Made by a program: the position numbers and the translations under genes. A DNA stretch of 64,000 bases from Dryocola clanedunensis subsp. sulfonylureivorans (GTDB taxonomy: Bacteria; Pseudomonadota; Gammaproteobacteria; Enterobacterales; Enterobacteriaceae), in NCBI RefSeq assembly GCF_016756775.1, contig NZ_JAERMU010000005.1:62001-126000 (forward strand), read 5' to 3'. Each line of letters begins with the position of its first letter. Position 1 is the stretch's first letter. A model generated the notes under the pieces. It was given only the letters and a program-made list of their open reading frames with translations, had not been told where the DNA came from and searched no databases. Below, piece by piece: positions 1 through 10,825 of the stretch.

Positions 1-298
1 GGCTGGTGCCGGAGTTAAACGTCAGGGTAATGGTCACGCCGCCGGCCGAGTCGCTGGTGGAGGACATGTACATCAGGTTATCGATGCCGTTCATGTTCTG
101 CTCGATAACCTGGGTCACGGTATCCTGCACAGTCTGCGCATCGGCCCCCGGATAGGTTGCGGTTATCGCTACGGCGGGCGGCGCAATCGTCGGGTACTGG
201 GCAACGGGCAGCTTAAAGATCGCCAGCGCCCCGGCGATCATCAGGATGATCGCCAGCACCCACGCAAAGATAGGTCGTTCAATAAAAAACTTAGCCAT
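1..298 (-). CDS. RND multidrug efflux pump inner-membrane subunit, N-terminal part only (runs off the window)
   Basis: The first 99 codons of an AcrB/AcrF-type proton-driven pump lie here; the rest is beyond the left edge. The start ([16 protein letters not shown]) is the standard beginning of this family, followed by the first membrane helix (about residues 10-28) and the start of the porter domain, including [13 protein letters not shown]. The gene begins 13 bp after the membrane-fusion gene on the same strand, so the two are almost certainly co-transcribed. The stretch closely resembles the first 99 codons of the complete RND gene at 1579-4689, at roughly three bases in four by eye, so the two pumps are paralogues. 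An outer-membrane channel gene may follow outside the window. Substrate range cannot be read from the sequence. Confidence 0.9.
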   Translation of the reverse strand, partial: MAKFFIERPIFAWVLAIILMIAGALAIFKLPVAQYPTIAPPAVAITATYPGADAQTVQDTVTQVIEQNMNGIDNLMYMSSTSDSAGGVTITLTFNSGTS

Positions 299-311
299 TA
301 CAAAACTTACC

Positions 312-1466
312 TTAGCGGGTCTGAGCGGCAGCGCTGTCCGGCACTACCTGAACAGGAGCTCCCGGACGCACTCTTTGCAGCCCGCTGACAATAATCTGGT
401 CGCCCGGCTGCACGCCTTTGGTCACCAGCCATTTATCGCCGATGGCCTGAGGAGCCACAATTTCACGCATCTGGGCGGTGTGGTTTTTATCGACCACCAT
501 CACCGTGGCGTCGCCGCGCGGGTTGCGGGTTACGCCCTGCTGCGGAACCAGAATGGCTGACGGCTGCACGCCTTCATCAATTTTTGCGCGAACGTACATG
601 CCCGGCAGCAGCTGGAGCTGCGGGTTCGGGAAGACCGCACGCAGGGTGATGGAGCCGGTGGTCTGGTCGACGGTAACGTCGGAGAACTCAAGCTGGCCGC
701 TGAGCGGATAGGGCTGGCCGTCTTCCATCACCAGCTGGACGGACGTTTTACCGTCGCCTTTTTTCAGGCTGCCCTGCTCGATAGACTGCTTAAGCTGCAT
801 AAAGTCGTTGCTGGACTGGGTAACGTCGACGTAGATCGGGTCGAGCTGCTGGACGGTCGCCATCGCCGTGGCCTGGCCGTTGGTGACCAGCGCCCCTTCG
901 GTGACGCTGGATTTACCGATGCGTCCGTCAATAGGCGACGTGACTTTGGTGTAGGCCAGATTGATGCGGGCGTTATCCACGTCGGCTTTTGCAGCTTTGA
1001 CTTCTGCATCCGCCTGCTCCGCCGTAGCAACGGCCTCATCGTATTCCTGCTGGCTGATGTATTTTGTGCCCAGCAGCGGAACGTAACGTTTAACCGTCAG
1101 GTGGGCGATCTTCGCCGCAGCCTGCGCTTTGGCAAGCGAGCCCTGCGCGCTGTTCCAGGCCGCCTGATAGGTCGCTGGGTCGATCTGATACAGAGACTGA
1201 CCCGCGACAATATCGCTACCTTCAACAAAATTGCGCTTGAGGATAATACCGCTGACCTGTGGACGAACTTCCGCTACGCGGTACGCATCGGTACGCCCCG
1301 GAAGTTCAGTCGTCACGGATAACGGCGCAGCCTTAGCGGTAAAGACATTCACCTGTGCTGCCGGCATTTTCGCCTTTGCATCGCCGTTGTCATTACAGCC
1401 CGTGAGGAGTCCTGCAGTGATCAACAGCACGGAAGGCAGGATGATGAACTCGCCATATTTCTTCAT
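312..1466 (-). CDS. RND efflux periplasmic adaptor (AcrA/AcrE-type membrane fusion protein)
   Basis: A 384-residue periplasmic adaptor that would link an inner-membrane RND pump to an outer-membrane channel such as TolC. It begins with a lipoprotein signal ending in the lipobox LLTGC, with the acylated Cys at residue 24. It then has the half-motif ELPGRT with the lipoyl/barrel-sandwich domain, an alpha-helical hairpin at about residues 100-170 ([19 protein letters not shown]), and a beta-barrel with GALVTNGQ and LLPGMYVRA. It matches remembered E. coli AcrE better than AcrA. It lies between two RND genes on one strand, so a single adaptor may serve both pumps. The family assignment is firm. 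Which pump it pairs with is inference. Confidence 0.9.
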   Translation of the reverse strand: MKKYGEFIILPSVLLITAGLLTGCNDNGDAKAKMPAAQVNVFTAKAAPLSVTTELPGRTDAYRVAEVRPQVSGIILKRNFVEGSDIVAGQSLYQIDPATYQAAWNSAQGSLAKAQAAAKIAHLTVKRYVPLLGTKYISQQEYDEAVATAEQADAEVKAAKADVDNARINLAYTKVTSPIDGRIGKSSVTEGALVTNGQATAMATVQQLDPIYVDVTQSSNDFMQLKQSIEQGSLKKGDGKTSVQLVMEDGQPYPLSGQLEFSDVTVDQTTGSITLRAVFPNPQLQLLPGMYVRAKIDEGVQPSAILVPQQGVTRNPRGDATVMVVDKNHTAQMREIVAPQAIGDKWLVTKGVQPGDQIIVSGLQRVRPGAPVQVVPDSAAAQTR

Positions 1467-1578
1467 TACGGTTCCTTAATAATACAAGCGTACAAATGCC
1501 CACAGGGGCAACGCTGAACATGATTCTCAAACAAAAGTGACGACCGGCGGGCCTCGGCCCACCGGCAACGGATCTCAG

Positions 1579-4500
1579 CTATTTCACTTTGCCAAAGCGG
1601 CGGCTTATCACGACAAAGAAGACCGGGACAAAGAAGATGGCCAGCAGCGTGGCGGACACCATGCCGCCCATTACCCCGGTCCCCACCGCGTTTTGCGCAC
1701 CACTCCCCGCCCCGCTGCTGATAACCAGCGGAAGGACGCCGAGGATGAAGGCCAGTGAGGTCATGAGGATCGGACGCAGGCGCATACGCACCGCTTCGAG
1801 CGTGGCGTCGAGCAGTCCTTTGCCTTCTTTATCAATGAGATCTTTGGCGAATTCGACGATAAGAATGGCGTTCTTCGCCGACAGGCCGATGGTGGTCAAC
1901 AGCCCCACCTGGAAATAAACGTCGTTATTGAGCCCGCGCAGGCTCGCCGCCAGCAGCGCGCCCACCACGCCAAGCGGCACGACCAGCATGACAGAGAAAG
2001 GTATCGACCAGCTTTCATAGAGCGCCGCCAGGCACAGGAACACCACCAGCAGCGAGATGGCGTACAGCGCAGGGGCCTGGTTGCCGGAGAGCCTTTCCTG
2101 ATACGACATCCCCGTCCAGTCAAAGCCGATCCCCACCGGCAGTTTTGCCGCCATGTTTTCCATCAGCAGCATCGCCTCCCCGGTACTTTTACCCGGCGTG
2201 GATTCTCCGAGGATCTCCATCGACGGCAGGCCGTTGTAGCGTTCCAGACGAGGCGAACCGTAGATCCAGCGAGCGGTAGCGAAAGAAGAGAACGGCACCA
2301 TCTGCCCGCTGCTGCCCCGCACGTACCAGCTATTGATATCCTGTGGCAGCATGCGGCTGGACGCCCGGCCCTGCAGGTAAACCTTTTTCACGCGCCCATG
2401 GTCGATAAAATCATTCACATAGGTGCTGCCAAGACCGGTAGCGATGGTCTGGTTAATATCTGAAATACTGACGCCCAGCGCCTGGGCTTTCTCCTGGTCA
2501 ACGTCGAGTTTGAACTGCGGCGTATCTTCCAGCCCGTTTGGACGTACGCGGACCAGCACGTCCGGGCGTTTGGCGACCATGCCCAGCAGCTGATTTCGCG
2601 CCTGGGTAAGGGTATTGTGGCCAAGGCTGGCCTGGTCGATTAACTCGAAGTCAAAGCCGGTTGCGGTACCCAGCTCGGTGATTGCCGGCAGGTTAAAGGC
2701 AAAGACCAGGCCATCTTGGATCTGACTGAACGCGCGGGTGGCACGTCCGACAATGGCCGTGACTTCGTTTTCTTTGCCCTTACGCTCTGACCAGTCTTTC
2801 AGACGCACAAACGCCAGACCGTTGTTCTGGCCCTTGCCGCTAAAGCTGAAGCCGTTAACGGTGAATACCGATTCAACGTTGGCGGCCTCTTTGGTCAGAT
2901 AGTAATGCGTTATCTGGTCCATGATTTTTTCGGTGCGTGCCTGAGTCGCCCCGGCAGGCAGCGTCACCATGGTCAGGAACACACCCTGATCCTCTTCGGG
3001 CAGGAATGAGGTTGGGAGATGCAGGAACAACATCGCCATACCAGCGACAATCAGCAGGTACACCACCATATAGCGACCGGTACGTTGCAGAATGCCGCGC
3101 ACGCTATCGGTGTAGTGATGCGTGCTTTGTTCAAAACGGGCGTTAAACCAGCCGAACAGCCCGCTTGTCGTGCCGTGGCTGCCTTTGGGTACAGGTTTGA
3201 GAAGCGTGGCGCACAAAGCGGGTGTGAGGATCAGCGCAACCAGAACGGACAGCGCCATTGCAGAAACGATGGTGATAGAGAACTGACGATAGATAACCCC
3301 GGTTGACCCTCCAAAGAAGGCCATCGGAATGAACACCGCGGAGAGCACCATCGCAATGCCGACCAGCGCGCCCTGGATCTGCGTCATGGATTTCTGGGTA
3401 GCTTCTTTCGGCGGCAGCCCTTCCTCCGCCATGACGCGCTCGACGTTTTCCACCACCACGATGGCGTCATCCACCAGCAGGCCTATCGCCAGCACCATGC
3501 CGAACATCGTCAGGGTGTTAATGGAGTAGCCGAAGGCCGCCAGGATCGAGAACGTCCCCAGCAGCACGACGGGCACGGCAATCGTTGGGATCAGCGTCGC
3601 ACGGAAGTTCTGCAAAAACAGATACATGACGAGAAACACCAGCACGATGGCTTCAATCAGCGTTTTAAAGACTTCACGAATAGAGATCTTAACGAACGGC
3701 GTTGTGTCGTAGGTGTAAACCACTTTCAGCCCGTGCGGGAAATAAGGTTCCAGCTTGTTCATCTGTTCCTGAACTGCTTTCGCCGTATCCAGAGCGTTCG
3801 CCCCGGTGGCTAATTTAATCCCCAGACCGGCTGCGGGTTTGCCATTGTAGCGGGCAACAATGTTGTAGTTTTCCCCACCCAGCTCGATGCGGCTCACATC
3901 GCGCAGCTCTACTTTAGCGCCGTCCGGCTGCACTTTGAGCAGGATATGGCCAAACTCTACCGGGTCGCGTAGCCGGGTCTGAGCAATGATAGAGGCGTTC
4001 AGCTGCTGGCCGGGAATAGCCGGCGTTCCGCCTAATTGCCCGGCGGCAACCTGAGCGTTCTGGGTTTTGATCTGATTAATGACGTCGAGGGTCGTCAGCT
4101 GGTACTTGTCGAGCTGGTTAGGGTCGAGCCAGATACGCATGGCGTACTGGGCGCCAAATAGCTGCACGTCCCCTACGCCAGCGGTACGGCTGATGGGATC
4201 TTTAATGTTAGAGGAGATGTAATCCGCAATATCGTCCTGGCTCATGCTGCCGTCGTCGGAGATAAAGCCGGCGACCATCAGGAAGCTGCTGGAGGATTTT
4301 TTGACGCTAATCCCCTGCTGCTGTACTTCCTGCGGCAGCAGCGGCATGGCGAGCTGAAGTTTGTTCTGTACCTGCACCTGGGCGATATCCGGATCGGTAC
4401 CGGACTGGAAGGTGAGCGTGACGGTCACGCTGCCGGACGCATCGCTGGTAGAGGACATGTACATCAGGTTATCGAGGCCATTCATATTCTGCTCAATGAC

Positions 4501-4689
4501 CTGCGTCACCGTATCCTGAACCGTGCTGGCATCCGCACCAGGATAAGTGGCATTAATGGCTACCGCCGGTGGCGCAATCGTTGGATACTGTGCAACCGGC
4601 AAATTAAGAATAGAAAGCACGCCGGCCAGCATCAAAATGATTGCCAGCACCCAGGCAAATATGGGGCGCTCGATAAAAAACTTCGCCAT
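1579..4689 (-). CDS. RND multidrug efflux transporter (AcrB/AcrF-type), complete
   Basis: A 1036-residue proton-antiporting drug pump of the hydrophobe/amphiphile efflux class, the usual length for AcrD and AcrF. The proton-relay residues are present: the Asp pair in [14 protein letters not shown] of TM4 (near residue 407), the Lys in [17 protein letters not shown] of TM10, and the Arg in [13 protein letters not shown] of TM11. The large periplasmic loops after TM1 and TM7 are intact. It is the first gene of the minus-strand set and is divergent from the TetR-type regulator. A 112-bp gap separates it from the adaptor gene. A pump upstream of its adaptor, plus a second pump after the adaptor, is not the usual acrAB order. 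Duplication of an ancestral pump gene is the simplest explanation. Confidence 0.93.
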   Translation of the reverse strand: MAKFFIERPIFAWVLAIILMLAGVLSILNLPVAQYPTIAPPAVAINATYPGADASTVQDTVTQVIEQNMNGLDNLMYMSSTSDASGSVTVTLTFQSGTDPDIAQVQVQNKLQLAMPLLPQEVQQQGISVKKSSSSFLMVAGFISDDGSMSQDDIADYISSNIKDPISRTAGVGDVQLFGAQYAMRIWLDPNQLDKYQLTTLDVINQIKTQNAQVAAGQLGGTPAIPGQQLNASIIAQTRLRDPVEFGHILLKVQPDGAKVELRDVSRIELGGENYNIVARYNGKPAAGLGIKLATGANALDTAKAVQEQMNKLEPYFPHGLKVVYTYDTTPFVKISIREVFKTLIEAIVLVFLVMYLFLQNFRATLIPTIAVPVVLLGTFSILAAFGYSINTLTMFGMVLAIGLLVDDAIVVVENVERVMAEEGLPPKEATQKSMTQIQGALVGIAMVLSAVFIPMAFFGGSTGVIYRQFSITIVSAMALSVLVALILTPALCATLLKPVPKGSHGTTSGLFGWFNARFEQSTHHYTDSVRGILQRTGRYMVVYLLIVAGMAMLFLHLPTSFLPEEDQGVFLTMVTLPAGATQARTEKIMDQITHYYLTKEAANVESVFTVNGFSFSGKGQNNGLAFVRLKDWSERKGKENEVTAIVGRATRAFSQIQDGLVFAFNLPAITELGTATGFDFELIDQASLGHNTLTQARNQLLGMVAKRPDVLVRVRPNGLEDTPQFKLDVDQEKAQALGVSISDINQTIATGLGSTYVNDFIDHGRVKKVYLQGRASSRMLPQDINSWYVRGSSGQMVPFSSFATARWIYGSPRLERYNGLPSMEILGESTPGKSTGEAMLLMENMAAKLPVGIGFDWTGMSYQERLSGNQAPALYAISLLVVFLCLAALYESWSIPFSVMLVVPLGVVGALLAASLRGLNNDVYFQVGLLTTIGLSAKNAILIVEFAKDLIDKEGKGLLDATLEAVRMRLRPILMTSLAFILGVLPLVISSGAGSGAQNAVGTGVMGGMVSATLLAIFFVPVFFVVISRRFGKVK

Positions 4690-4926
4690 GAGATTTTTTC
4701 CCTGTTAACGGACGTCTGCTGCAATAGATATAGGGAGCGTCAGCTTAACAGAGGGTTTCAGGATTAATTATTCATGCCTGAATGTATAAAGTTTGCACTG
4801 ATGCTGGACTTCTTAATAGTTAAGTTTCACAATCTGAGAATTATTCACCGGTCATATTTAAAATCAGTGAAATATATAATTATTTGTTAATTCCTGTAAC
4901 CAATTCCCTGAGGGAGTTAATTTATC
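4690..4926. promoter_or_regulatory. Divergent control region between the RND operon and its TetR-type regulator
   Basis: This 237-bp AT-rich stretch separates two divergent genes and must hold both promoters. The inverted repeat ATTCA-TGCC-TGAAT at 4770-4783 has five-base arms and resembles the centre of AcrR-type operators, so it is the best candidate repressor site. This is inference from one short palindrome. No clear sigma-70 promoter pair was identified. Confidence 0.4.
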
Positions 4927-5544
4927 ATGGCAAGAAAAACCAAAGCTGAGGCGTTAAAAACGCGTCAGCACCTGATTGATGTCGCCATTACGCTGTTTGC
5001 CGAACAAGGCGTATCAAGCACGACCCTTGCGGACATTGCTGACGCAGCGGGCATGACGCGCGGTGCCATCTACTGGCACTTCGACAGCAAGATTTCCCTG
5101 TTTAATGAAATCTGGAATCTCCAGGAAAATGTAACACAGGAAATAAGAAGAAAACTAAATACACATCTTAAAGATGATGGCCTGAGTTTATTACGCGAAT
5201 TGATGATCGAAACGCTGCGTATCATTGCCCGCGATCCACGCCAGCATCAGTTATTACAAATTCTATACCATACGTGCGAATTTAACGGCGAGATGTATAG
5301 TGAAAAAGAAATTCGCGAGCGGCTGTGGTTTAACCGGGAAAGATTCAGAAAGCTGTTGCAAAATTGTATTTCAAAAGGGCAGGTTCCGGTTAATACCAAT
5401 ATCGAATTACTGACAACAATTGTTCACGGTTATTTTAGCGGTATCGTGAAAAACTGGCTGATGCAGCCGGAGAACCTCGATCTGTACGAGCAGGCACCGG
5501 AGCTGGTGGACAACATTCTGCTGCTGGCGCGGAAATCGATTTAA
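4927..5544 (+). CDS. TetR-family repressor of the AcrR/EnvR type
   Basis: A 205-residue one-component regulator. Residues 1-60 hold the TetR helix-turn-helix, with the recognition part TTLADIADAAGMTRGAIYWHF as in AcrR and EnvR (AcrS). The rest is the helical ligand-binding and dimerisation domain (QLLQILYHTCEFNGEM is typical of the AcrR group). It is divergent from the RND operon, an arrangement in which such proteins repress the pump until an efflux substrate binds. The start is preceded by GAGGGAG, a slightly distant ribosome-binding site. The family is certain. Control of the adjacent pumps is inferred from position. Confidence 0.88.
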   Translation: MARKTKAEALKTRQHLIDVAITLFAEQGVSSTTLADIADAAGMTRGAIYWHFDSKISLFNEIWNLQENVTQEIRRKLNTHLKDDGLSLLRELMIETLRIIARDPRQHQLLQILYHTCEFNGEMYSEKEIRERLWFNRERFRKLLQNCISKGQVPVNTNIELLTTIVHGYFSGIVKNWLMQPENLDLYEQAPELVDNILLLARKSI

Positions 5545-5552
5545 ACAGCATT

Positions 5553-5812
5553 GGTGGATGACGCTTACGCTTATCCCCCCTACAAATCCTTGCTTTACGT
5601 AAACCGGATATGCTTTGCGCCATCCGGCATAGCTACCAAAAAAGGTGGATGACGCTGACGCTTATCCCCCCTACAAATCCTTGCTTTACGTAAACCGGAT
5701 ATGCTTTGCGCCATCCGGCACGGCTACCAAAAAGGTGGATGGCGCTTACGCTTATCCCCCCTACAAATCCTTGCTTTACGTAGGCCGGATAAGCGCAGCG
5801 TCATCCGGCGTT
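5553..5812. repeat. Three tandem REP/BIME-type units with a ~90-bp period
   Basis: Three near-identical units start at 5553, 5644 and 5734. Each begins GGTGGATGACGCTTACGC (with small changes) and continues through CCCCCCTACAAATCCTTGC to a second arm, ACGTAAACCGGATATGC, ending near GCCATCCGG. Both arms resemble enterobacterial REP palindromes (GCCGGATAA, GCGTCATCC). The third unit has the more canonical right arm GTAGGCCGGATAAGCG. The array lies between the convergent ends of the TetR gene and chbG. Such elements commonly affect mRNA 3' ends, gyrase or IHF binding; nothing specific is shown here. Confidence 0.85.
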
Positions 5813-5832
5813 ATCCAGCCTGCATATAAAGA

Positions 5833-5862
5833 AAGGCAATGCACCCGGCATTGCCTTTTTTG
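5833..5862 (-). terminator. Rho-independent terminator after chbG (may act both ways)
   Basis: The inverted repeat AAGGCAATG / CATTGCCTT encloses a CACCCGG loop directly after the chbG stop codon. A T-run follows on the plus strand and a slightly broken one (TTTCTTT) on the minus strand, so it may end transcripts from both sides. Confidence 0.75.
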
Positions 5863-6624
5863 TTATAAATCTTTAAACGACCCCAGCCGGTAGCCGCGTT
5901 CGGCAATCGCCTTTCTCAACGATCCGGAAGTGAGCACGTCCATCTCCGCAAGGCGCGGATAGCAATATTTACTGGCAAGGATCGTGTTGTCGATAAACGA
6001 AGGGTGGCACATGATCTCCAGGGAGTGCTCGTTGCGCGCGCTGCTGCGCTCAAGCGTCTCGAGGAACAGCGCCTCGCTAATGGCGTCGCCATAAAAACCG
6101 CTGTCGAAGCCCTGGCTGCTTTTCGCCCCCTGTAGCTGCATTTCACCTTTGCGCAGATCGTCGCGGTCGATGCGGATCGCAATCCCCTTCTCTTTCGCGA
6201 ACGCTTCCACTATCGGGAAAATTTGCGGGATCATGTGGACGTGGTGGTGGCTGTCGAGATGCGTTGGCAGCCGGCCAAAAAGATCGATAAAGCGCGCAAA
6301 CTGACATTCCAGCTCGTGCTCTATTTCATCCAGCGGCAGCGTGCCCGCTTCGCCCATCTCCCAGATCCATTTGCCCAGCTCGCCGTTTTCACGGGTCAGC
6401 CCCGGCATGGCGGAAAGCGGACGGCCCAGCGTCAGCACAAAGTGCATGCCCACGGCCAGATCGGGATGCGCCTTGCTCAGCTCCGCGGCGTGCACGATGC
6501 CCGCCGCATTAACCATTGCGGTGGTGGACGTCACCACGCCATGGCTGAACGCCTCGATAATGCCGTAGTTCTGCGCCTTGCAGAGGCCAAAATCATCGGC
6601 ATTGACGATCAATAACTTTTCCAT
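5863..6624 (-). CDS. chbG: Chitooligosaccharide deacetylase ChbG (YdjC/carbohydrate deacetylase family)
   Basis: This 253-residue cytosolic enzyme removes one acetyl group from phosphorylated chitobiose or chitotriose, a step needed to make the inducer of the operon and the substrate for ChbF. The YdjC-family metal site is visible: [17 protein letters not shown] at residues 4-20 (the Asp pair) and the [10 protein letters not shown] cluster in the middle. The ATG at 6624 is chosen over an in-frame start 27 codons upstream because it has AAGGA seven bases before it and matches the E. coli protein start; the upstream part is REP sequence. It is the last gene of chbBCARFG. Confidence 0.93.
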   Translation of the reverse strand: MEKLLIVNADDFGLCKAQNYGIIEAFSHGVVTSTTAMVNAAGIVHAAELSKAHPDLAVGMHFVLTLGRPLSAMPGLTRENGELGKWIWEMGEAGTLPLDEIEHELECQFARFIDLFGRLPTHLDSHHHVHMIPQIFPIVEAFAKEKGIAIRIDRDDLRKGEMQLQGAKSSQGFDSGFYGDAISEALFLETLERSSARNEHSLEIMCHPSFIDNTILASKYCYPRLAEMDVLTSGSLRKAIAERGYRLGSFKDL

Positions 6625-6637
6625 ACAGGCTTTCCTT

Positions 6638-6706
6638 TTGTCGGATGACGCTATGTCCCGCCCTGCTGCACCCGTGTAGGGTGGATAAGCGTAAGCGTCA
6701 TCCACC
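6638..6706. repeat. REP element between chbF and chbG
   Basis: GTCGGATGACGC at the left and the arm at 6676-6706 (GTAGGGTGGATAAGCGTAAG, then CGTCATCCACC) form an imperfect REP pair. The right arm is the reverse complement of the unit start in the array at 5553-5812, with one difference. It sits inside the operon between chbF and chbG and could stabilise the upstream message or reduce chbG expression. Confidence 0.7.
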
Positions 6707-6712
6707 GTGAGG

Positions 6713-8056
6713 TTATTTCAGACCCGCAATGGTGCCTGCGAAGTTAGGCAGCAGTGCTTCGTGCGCCAGCAGCATGTCCCGAGCCAACCTTTCCGCGTCT
6801 TTATCGGAATGGATCAGCGGACTGAGATTCAGCGCCAGCAGCACATCATTGAATTGACCGCTTAACGCCGCTTCGCTTGCCGCGATTTCAAAGCCTTTGA
6901 TGGTGTACACCAGGCCCAGCACTTTCTCATCAAAATGTTTGATGCGCGGCGAAGGCGTTGCGCCGTCGCGACCGATAGTGCAGGTCATTTCGATAGCCCA
7001 GTCTGCCGGGATATTGTCAATATGGCCCTTGTGCGGGAAGTTAACGTAGTGCTCGGTCTGCTTGTCGTTGTAAATCGCGCTGATGACTTCGCACGCCGCG
7101 TCGGAATAGTACGCACCGCCACGCAGCTCCAGCTCTTTAGGCTTCACGTCCAGATTTGGATCTTTATACAGCTCGAACAGCTGCTTCTCGACCTGCTGTA
7201 CCACCGTTGCACGAGCGCCGCCTTTGTAGAACTCGCCCATTTCGATCGCCAGCATCTCTTTTGGCTTGAAGTAGTAAAGCAGATAAGAGCAAGGCAGCAG
7301 GTTCAGCGAACGAATCAGCCCTTCGCTGAACGGCAGGTCAAAGATGTTTTTCACACCGCTTGGCTTCAGCGTACCGGACGCCACGCCGTCCAGCAGTTCG
7401 GCAAAACGTGATTCGCCGTTAACCAGCACATCACGGATAAACACCAGGTGGTTCAGGCCGAACAGATCGATGTTCAGCTCGTCCTCCGGCTTCACCTTCA
7501 GCACGTCCTGAATGAACATCTTCATGCCCACCGGGATGTTGCACACGCCGATAAACTTCTTGAAGTTGGTGTGGCGGAAGACGGCTTCCGTCACCATACC
7601 GGCCGGGTTGGTGAAGTTAATAACCCAGGCGTTCGGGCAGATTTCTTCCACGTCTTTAATGATGTCGAAAATCACCGGAATGGTGCGCAGGCCTTTGAAC
7701 AAGCCGCCCGCGCCGTTGGTCTCCTGGCCAAGATAACCCTGGCTTAGCGGAATACGCTCGTCCAGCTCACGCGCTTTTAACTGCCCTACTCGCAGCTGGG
7801 TGGTGACAAAATCAGCGTCAACCAAAGCTTCGCGGCGATTCAGGGTTTTGTAGATAGCAATCGGGACACCCGCATGTTCCACCATACGCAGACAGAGGTC
7901 GAAAATAATATCCTGCTTCTCTTTTCCGGCTTCAACATCCACCAGCCACAGTTCCGTGATGGGTAATTCGTCGTAACGCTTAATAAAACCTTCAAGTAAT
8001 TCTGGGGTATAGCTGCTTCCGCCACCAATAGTGACCACTTTCAGTTTTTTGCTCAT
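6713..8056 (-). CDS. chbF: 6-phospho-beta-glucosidase / diacetylchitobiose-6-phosphate hydrolase ChbF (GH4)
   Basis: A 447-residue family-4 glycosidase that cleaves mono-deacetylated chitobiose 6-phosphate in the cytosol. GH4 enzymes use NAD+ and a divalent metal in an unusual oxidation-elimination mechanism. The NAD+-binding loop [16 protein letters not shown] is at residues 9-24. NFTNPAG and GVCNIP carry the substrate and metal Cys region, and FGLNHL supplies the metal His. Length is close to E. coli ChbF (450). It follows chbR by 98 bp on the same strand. The family and pathway calls are firm. Confidence 0.95.
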   Translation of the reverse strand: MSKKLKVVTIGGGSSYTPELLEGFIKRYDELPITELWLVDVEAGKEKQDIIFDLCLRMVEHAGVPIAIYKTLNRREALVDADFVTTQLRVGQLKARELDERIPLSQGYLGQETNGAGGLFKGLRTIPVIFDIIKDVEEICPNAWVINFTNPAGMVTEAVFRHTNFKKFIGVCNIPVGMKMFIQDVLKVKPEDELNIDLFGLNHLVFIRDVLVNGESRFAELLDGVASGTLKPSGVKNIFDLPFSEGLIRSLNLLPCSYLLYYFKPKEMLAIEMGEFYKGGARATVVQQVEKQLFELYKDPNLDVKPKELELRGGAYYSDAACEVISAIYNDKQTEHYVNFPHKGHIDNIPADWAIEMTCTIGRDGATPSPRIKHFDEKVLGLVYTIKGFEIAASEAALSGQFNDVLLALNLSPLIHSDKDAERLARDMLLAHEALLPNFAGTIAGLK

Positions 8057-8154
8057 AGGAACTCCCGTACAATCTCATTGCACTATAAATTAAAGACCGC
8101 GTTATAGATGAATAAACGATGATTAAATTTAATCTGAATGAATTCACCTACAGA

Positions 8155-8994
8155 CTAGTTATTGATACTGCACAATTGCTTGCGGTAATGCTTTGGCGTG
8201 AATGACGTTAGCTTCTTAAAGTTTTTAATAAACATGCTCGGGCTGCTGTAACCTGATTCAAAAGCAATATCAGTCACCGAGTAATTGGTTATCTCCAGCT
8301 GCTTTTTAGCAAAATCAATGCGGATTTCATTAATAATCTGCATCGGCGTTTTGCCATAATGACGCTGGGTTGCGCGAGTCAGATACTCCTGCGACTTCCC
8401 GGATAACTCAACCATATTGGCCAGCGCTTTATCGCCAAAGCGAGCTTTGTCATGCATTTTCTCGACGGTAATCTTCAGCCACACAGGAATATCCGTAATC
8501 ACTTCAGATTCCCGATGGTGGCGTAACCGATTAACGATATAAAAGGTCACCACTTCTAAAAACTCATTAAACTCCCCGTTTCTGAAGTTTAGCGAGGCAA
8601 TCACCGATTCAATATAAGTCAGGAATTCATTCTTAACCTGGTAAACCTGTGATGCCACAAAGCGCGGTGGTAATAACGGTAAGTAGTGCTGTTCAAAAAA
8701 CGCTTTGCTGATACCCACATTTAATATTCTGGTGGCACCAAATTCATAATAGCTCTGGTGGTTAGATCCCAGCGGGATAAAAACAAAATCTCCGCGCTCT
8801 AACAGCACCCGCTTGCCGTTAATATCCTGGTAATATCGCCCGGTCAGCACTACGGTAAATTCGTAGTAGTCATGTTCATGCAGCCCGGAGATGCTCTCTA
8901 CTTTGTTGTAGATAAAAACGTGGAAATTTTGACCATCGAAGAGTTGATTTTCGCGTGCTGTCTTGATTTCCATGCTCAGTACCGGTGTCTGCAT
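8155..8994 (-). CDS. chbR: Chitobiose operon regulator ChbR (AraC family)
   Basis: A 279-residue regulator with an N-terminal cupin-like sensing domain ([19 protein letters not shown]) and two C-terminal AraC helix-turn-helix motifs, the second in [21 protein letters not shown] followed by FTPKHYRK. In E. coli it represses the operon without inducer and activates it with CRP once deacetylated chitobiose phosphate is made. It lies inside the operon it controls, 14 bp after chbA, so its supply is coupled to operon transcription. Confidence 0.94.
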   Translation of the reverse strand: MQTPVLSMEIKTARENQLFDGQNFHVFIYNKVESISGLHEHDYYEFTVVLTGRYYQDINGKRVLLERGDFVFIPLGSNHQSYYEFGATRILNVGISKAFFEQHYLPLLPPRFVASQVYQVKNEFLTYIESVIASLNFRNGEFNEFLEVVTFYIVNRLRHHRESEVITDIPVWLKITVEKMHDKARFGDKALANMVELSGKSQEYLTRATQRHYGKTPMQIINEIRIDFAKKQLEITNYSVTDIAFESGYSSPSMFIKNFKKLTSFTPKHYRKQLCSINN

Positions 8995-9008
8995 TATGAC
9001 TCCCTACG

Positions 9009-9356
9009 TTATTTTATTTTTTCATGAAGCTCAATGAGTTCGGTCACGAGTTCACGTGCAAGCATGGAAGTCATCAGATGATCCTGTGCGTGGACCAGCA
9101 CCAGACTGACTTTTGTTTTCCCTTCACCCTGGTCGCCTTCAATCAATTTGGTCTGCACCAGATGCGCTTCATTCAACGCCAGGCGGGATTTGCCCATCAG
9201 CTCTTTCGCCTGCTCAAAATCTCCTGCCTTTGCCTGCTTCAGTGCGGCGTAGGCCAGGCTGCGCGCCTGTCCTGAGTTGATGATTAAGCCCATTACAACT
9301 TCTTCAAGATCCTGAACTTCGTCGTCCGTCTCTACAATATCGTCTAAATCAAACAT
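9009..9356 (-). CDS. chbA: PTS enzyme IIA, N,N'-diacetylchitobiose-specific
   Basis: A 115-residue lactose/chitobiose-family IIA protein. It takes phosphate from HPr on the conserved His (residue 89, in VLVHAQDHLM) and passes it to ChbB. GLIINSGQARSLAYAALKQAK and ALNEAHLVQTKLIEGD are near-identical to E. coli ChbA, and the acidic N-terminus is typical. It forms a soluble trimer of helical bundles. It sits between chbC and chbR; the ATG follows GGGAAAG. Confidence 0.95.
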   Translation of the reverse strand: MFDLDDIVETDDEVQDLEEVVMGLIINSGQARSLAYAALKQAKAGDFEQAKELMGKSRLALNEAHLVQTKLIEGDQGEGKTKVSLVLVHAQDHLMTSMLARELVTELIELHEKIK

Positions 9357-9411
9357 GTTTCTTTCCCTTTAAGTCTGCGGGTAGCGGGGAGGCGCACCTC
9401 CCCGTGCCGGA

Positions 9412-10770
9412 TTAGAATTTCAGTGCGTTCGCAATATCTTCTTCGCTTTCTTCTTCTTCGATGACCGCCTGCGCTTTGTTCGACAGGATGACGAATGGCA
9501 TGTAGACCAGCGTCGAAACCCCCAGGTTGAACAGCGCGACTATCAGGGCGGCAATGCTGCCGTTAGAGTTGAAGAAGGCGCCAAGGCCGGTTGGCATCAC
9601 CCACGGAGCCAGGTTTGTCACCGGTGGAATAATGCCCATGGAGTACGCCGCGAGCGTGATGGCTGCCAGAATCGGCTGGATCAGCACGAACGGGATGAAC
9701 ATCACCGGGTTCATGATGATTGGCAGACCGAACAGGATTGGCTCGTTAATCTGGAAGATGCCGGAAGGCAGCGCCAGCTTAGCCACCTGCCGATGGTCAG
9801 CGCGGCGTGAGACAATAAAGATAGCGATGATAAGACCCAGCGTCGCCCCGGAACCGCCCAGCAGGATGTAGGAGTCGAGCATTGGTTTTGCCCAGAAGTG
9901 GAACTGTTTACCGGCGTCGATTGCTGCCTGTACAGAACCATACTGGTTGTAGATAGCAATGTTCTCCAGCGCCCACGGGGTCATGATGCCGTTATCCAGC
10001 GCGGTCAGCGCCAGTGAACCATGCACGCCGAAGAACCACAGCAGGGAGTTGAAGATTACATACGCCCAGCCTACAACGGCCCCCATCGACGCCAGCGGCG
10101 TTGAGATGGAGTCCATAATGATCTGGTGGAAGTTACTGCCGTAGCTGGCCAGCAGCCAGGAAATAATCCCGAAAATAGACAGAATAATAAAGCCTGGAAT
10201 GATCGCCGAGAATGAACGAGAAACGGAGGTCGGCACGCTGTCTGGCAACGTAATAACCCAGTTGCGGCGAATAACAAAGGTAAACAGCTCTGCGACAACC
10301 AGACCAATAATAATACCAGAGATAATATTCTGACCGCCTAACCAGTTAGCACCAACGGCATAAGCTTCGCCCACGCTATATGGGGTGACGGTCATAAATG
10401 CAGCGACGGATAATAAGCCTGCTGCCATTGGGTCGACTTTCCTTTCCTCAGCCAATGCCATGCCAATGAAAAAAGGAGCCATCAATGACATTATGCCCAA
10501 CGTACCGTTGTACACGTTGCCGCCGATGGCTTTTAACCCATTGAGGGTTTCAATAGTCGAGGGATCTAAACGAACACCTAAAGAATAAAAGAATGAACCA
10601 GCACCAAAACTTAAAAATACGTTATTGATGAGAACAAACATTGCCCCCGCCAGCGTTAACGGCATTAACTTAATAAAACCATTTTTAATTGCGTTAACGT
10701 GGGGTTGTTTTCCTATTTTGACGGCAAAAGGAAGGAGTACCTTTTCAAGTGAATCAATGACTTTACTCAT
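9412..10770 (-). CDS. chbC: PTS enzyme IIC, N,N'-diacetylchitobiose permease
   Basis: A 452-residue inner-membrane permease with about ten hydrophobic helices that brings chitobiose across the membrane as it is phosphorylated at C6. The family signatures are present: the N-terminal [21 protein letters not shown], the substrate-site region [14 protein letters not shown] and the [14 protein letters not shown] loop. The acidic C-terminal tail ([11 protein letters not shown]) is cytosolic. It is translated 85 bp after chbB, with the ChiX-like pairing region in between. Confidence 0.95.
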   Translation of the reverse strand: MSKVIDSLEKVLLPFAVKIGKQPHVNAIKNGFIKLMPLTLAGAMFVLINNVFLSFGAGSFFYSLGVRLDPSTIETLNGLKAIGGNVYNGTLGIMSLMAPFFIGMALAEERKVDPMAAGLLSVAAFMTVTPYSVGEAYAVGANWLGGQNIISGIIIGLVVAELFTFVIRRNWVITLPDSVPTSVSRSFSAIIPGFIILSIFGIISWLLASYGSNFHQIIMDSISTPLASMGAVVGWAYVIFNSLLWFFGVHGSLALTALDNGIMTPWALENIAIYNQYGSVQAAIDAGKQFHFWAKPMLDSYILLGGSGATLGLIIAIFIVSRRADHRQVAKLALPSGIFQINEPILFGLPIIMNPVMFIPFVLIQPILAAITLAAYSMGIIPPVTNLAPWVMPTGLGAFFNSNGSIAALIVALFNLGVSTLVYMPFVILSNKAQAVIEEEESEEDIANALKF

Positions 10771-10825
10771 TTGCAGTTTCCTTTAATGCCGCCGGGTCGG
10801 CGGCCAGGGTGTGTAAGGTCGTTCT

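Noticed and set aside
5553-5812. Tandem repeats considered as a CRISPR array
   Set aside because: The whole ~90-bp unit is repeated, with no unique spacers, and the arms are REP palindromes.
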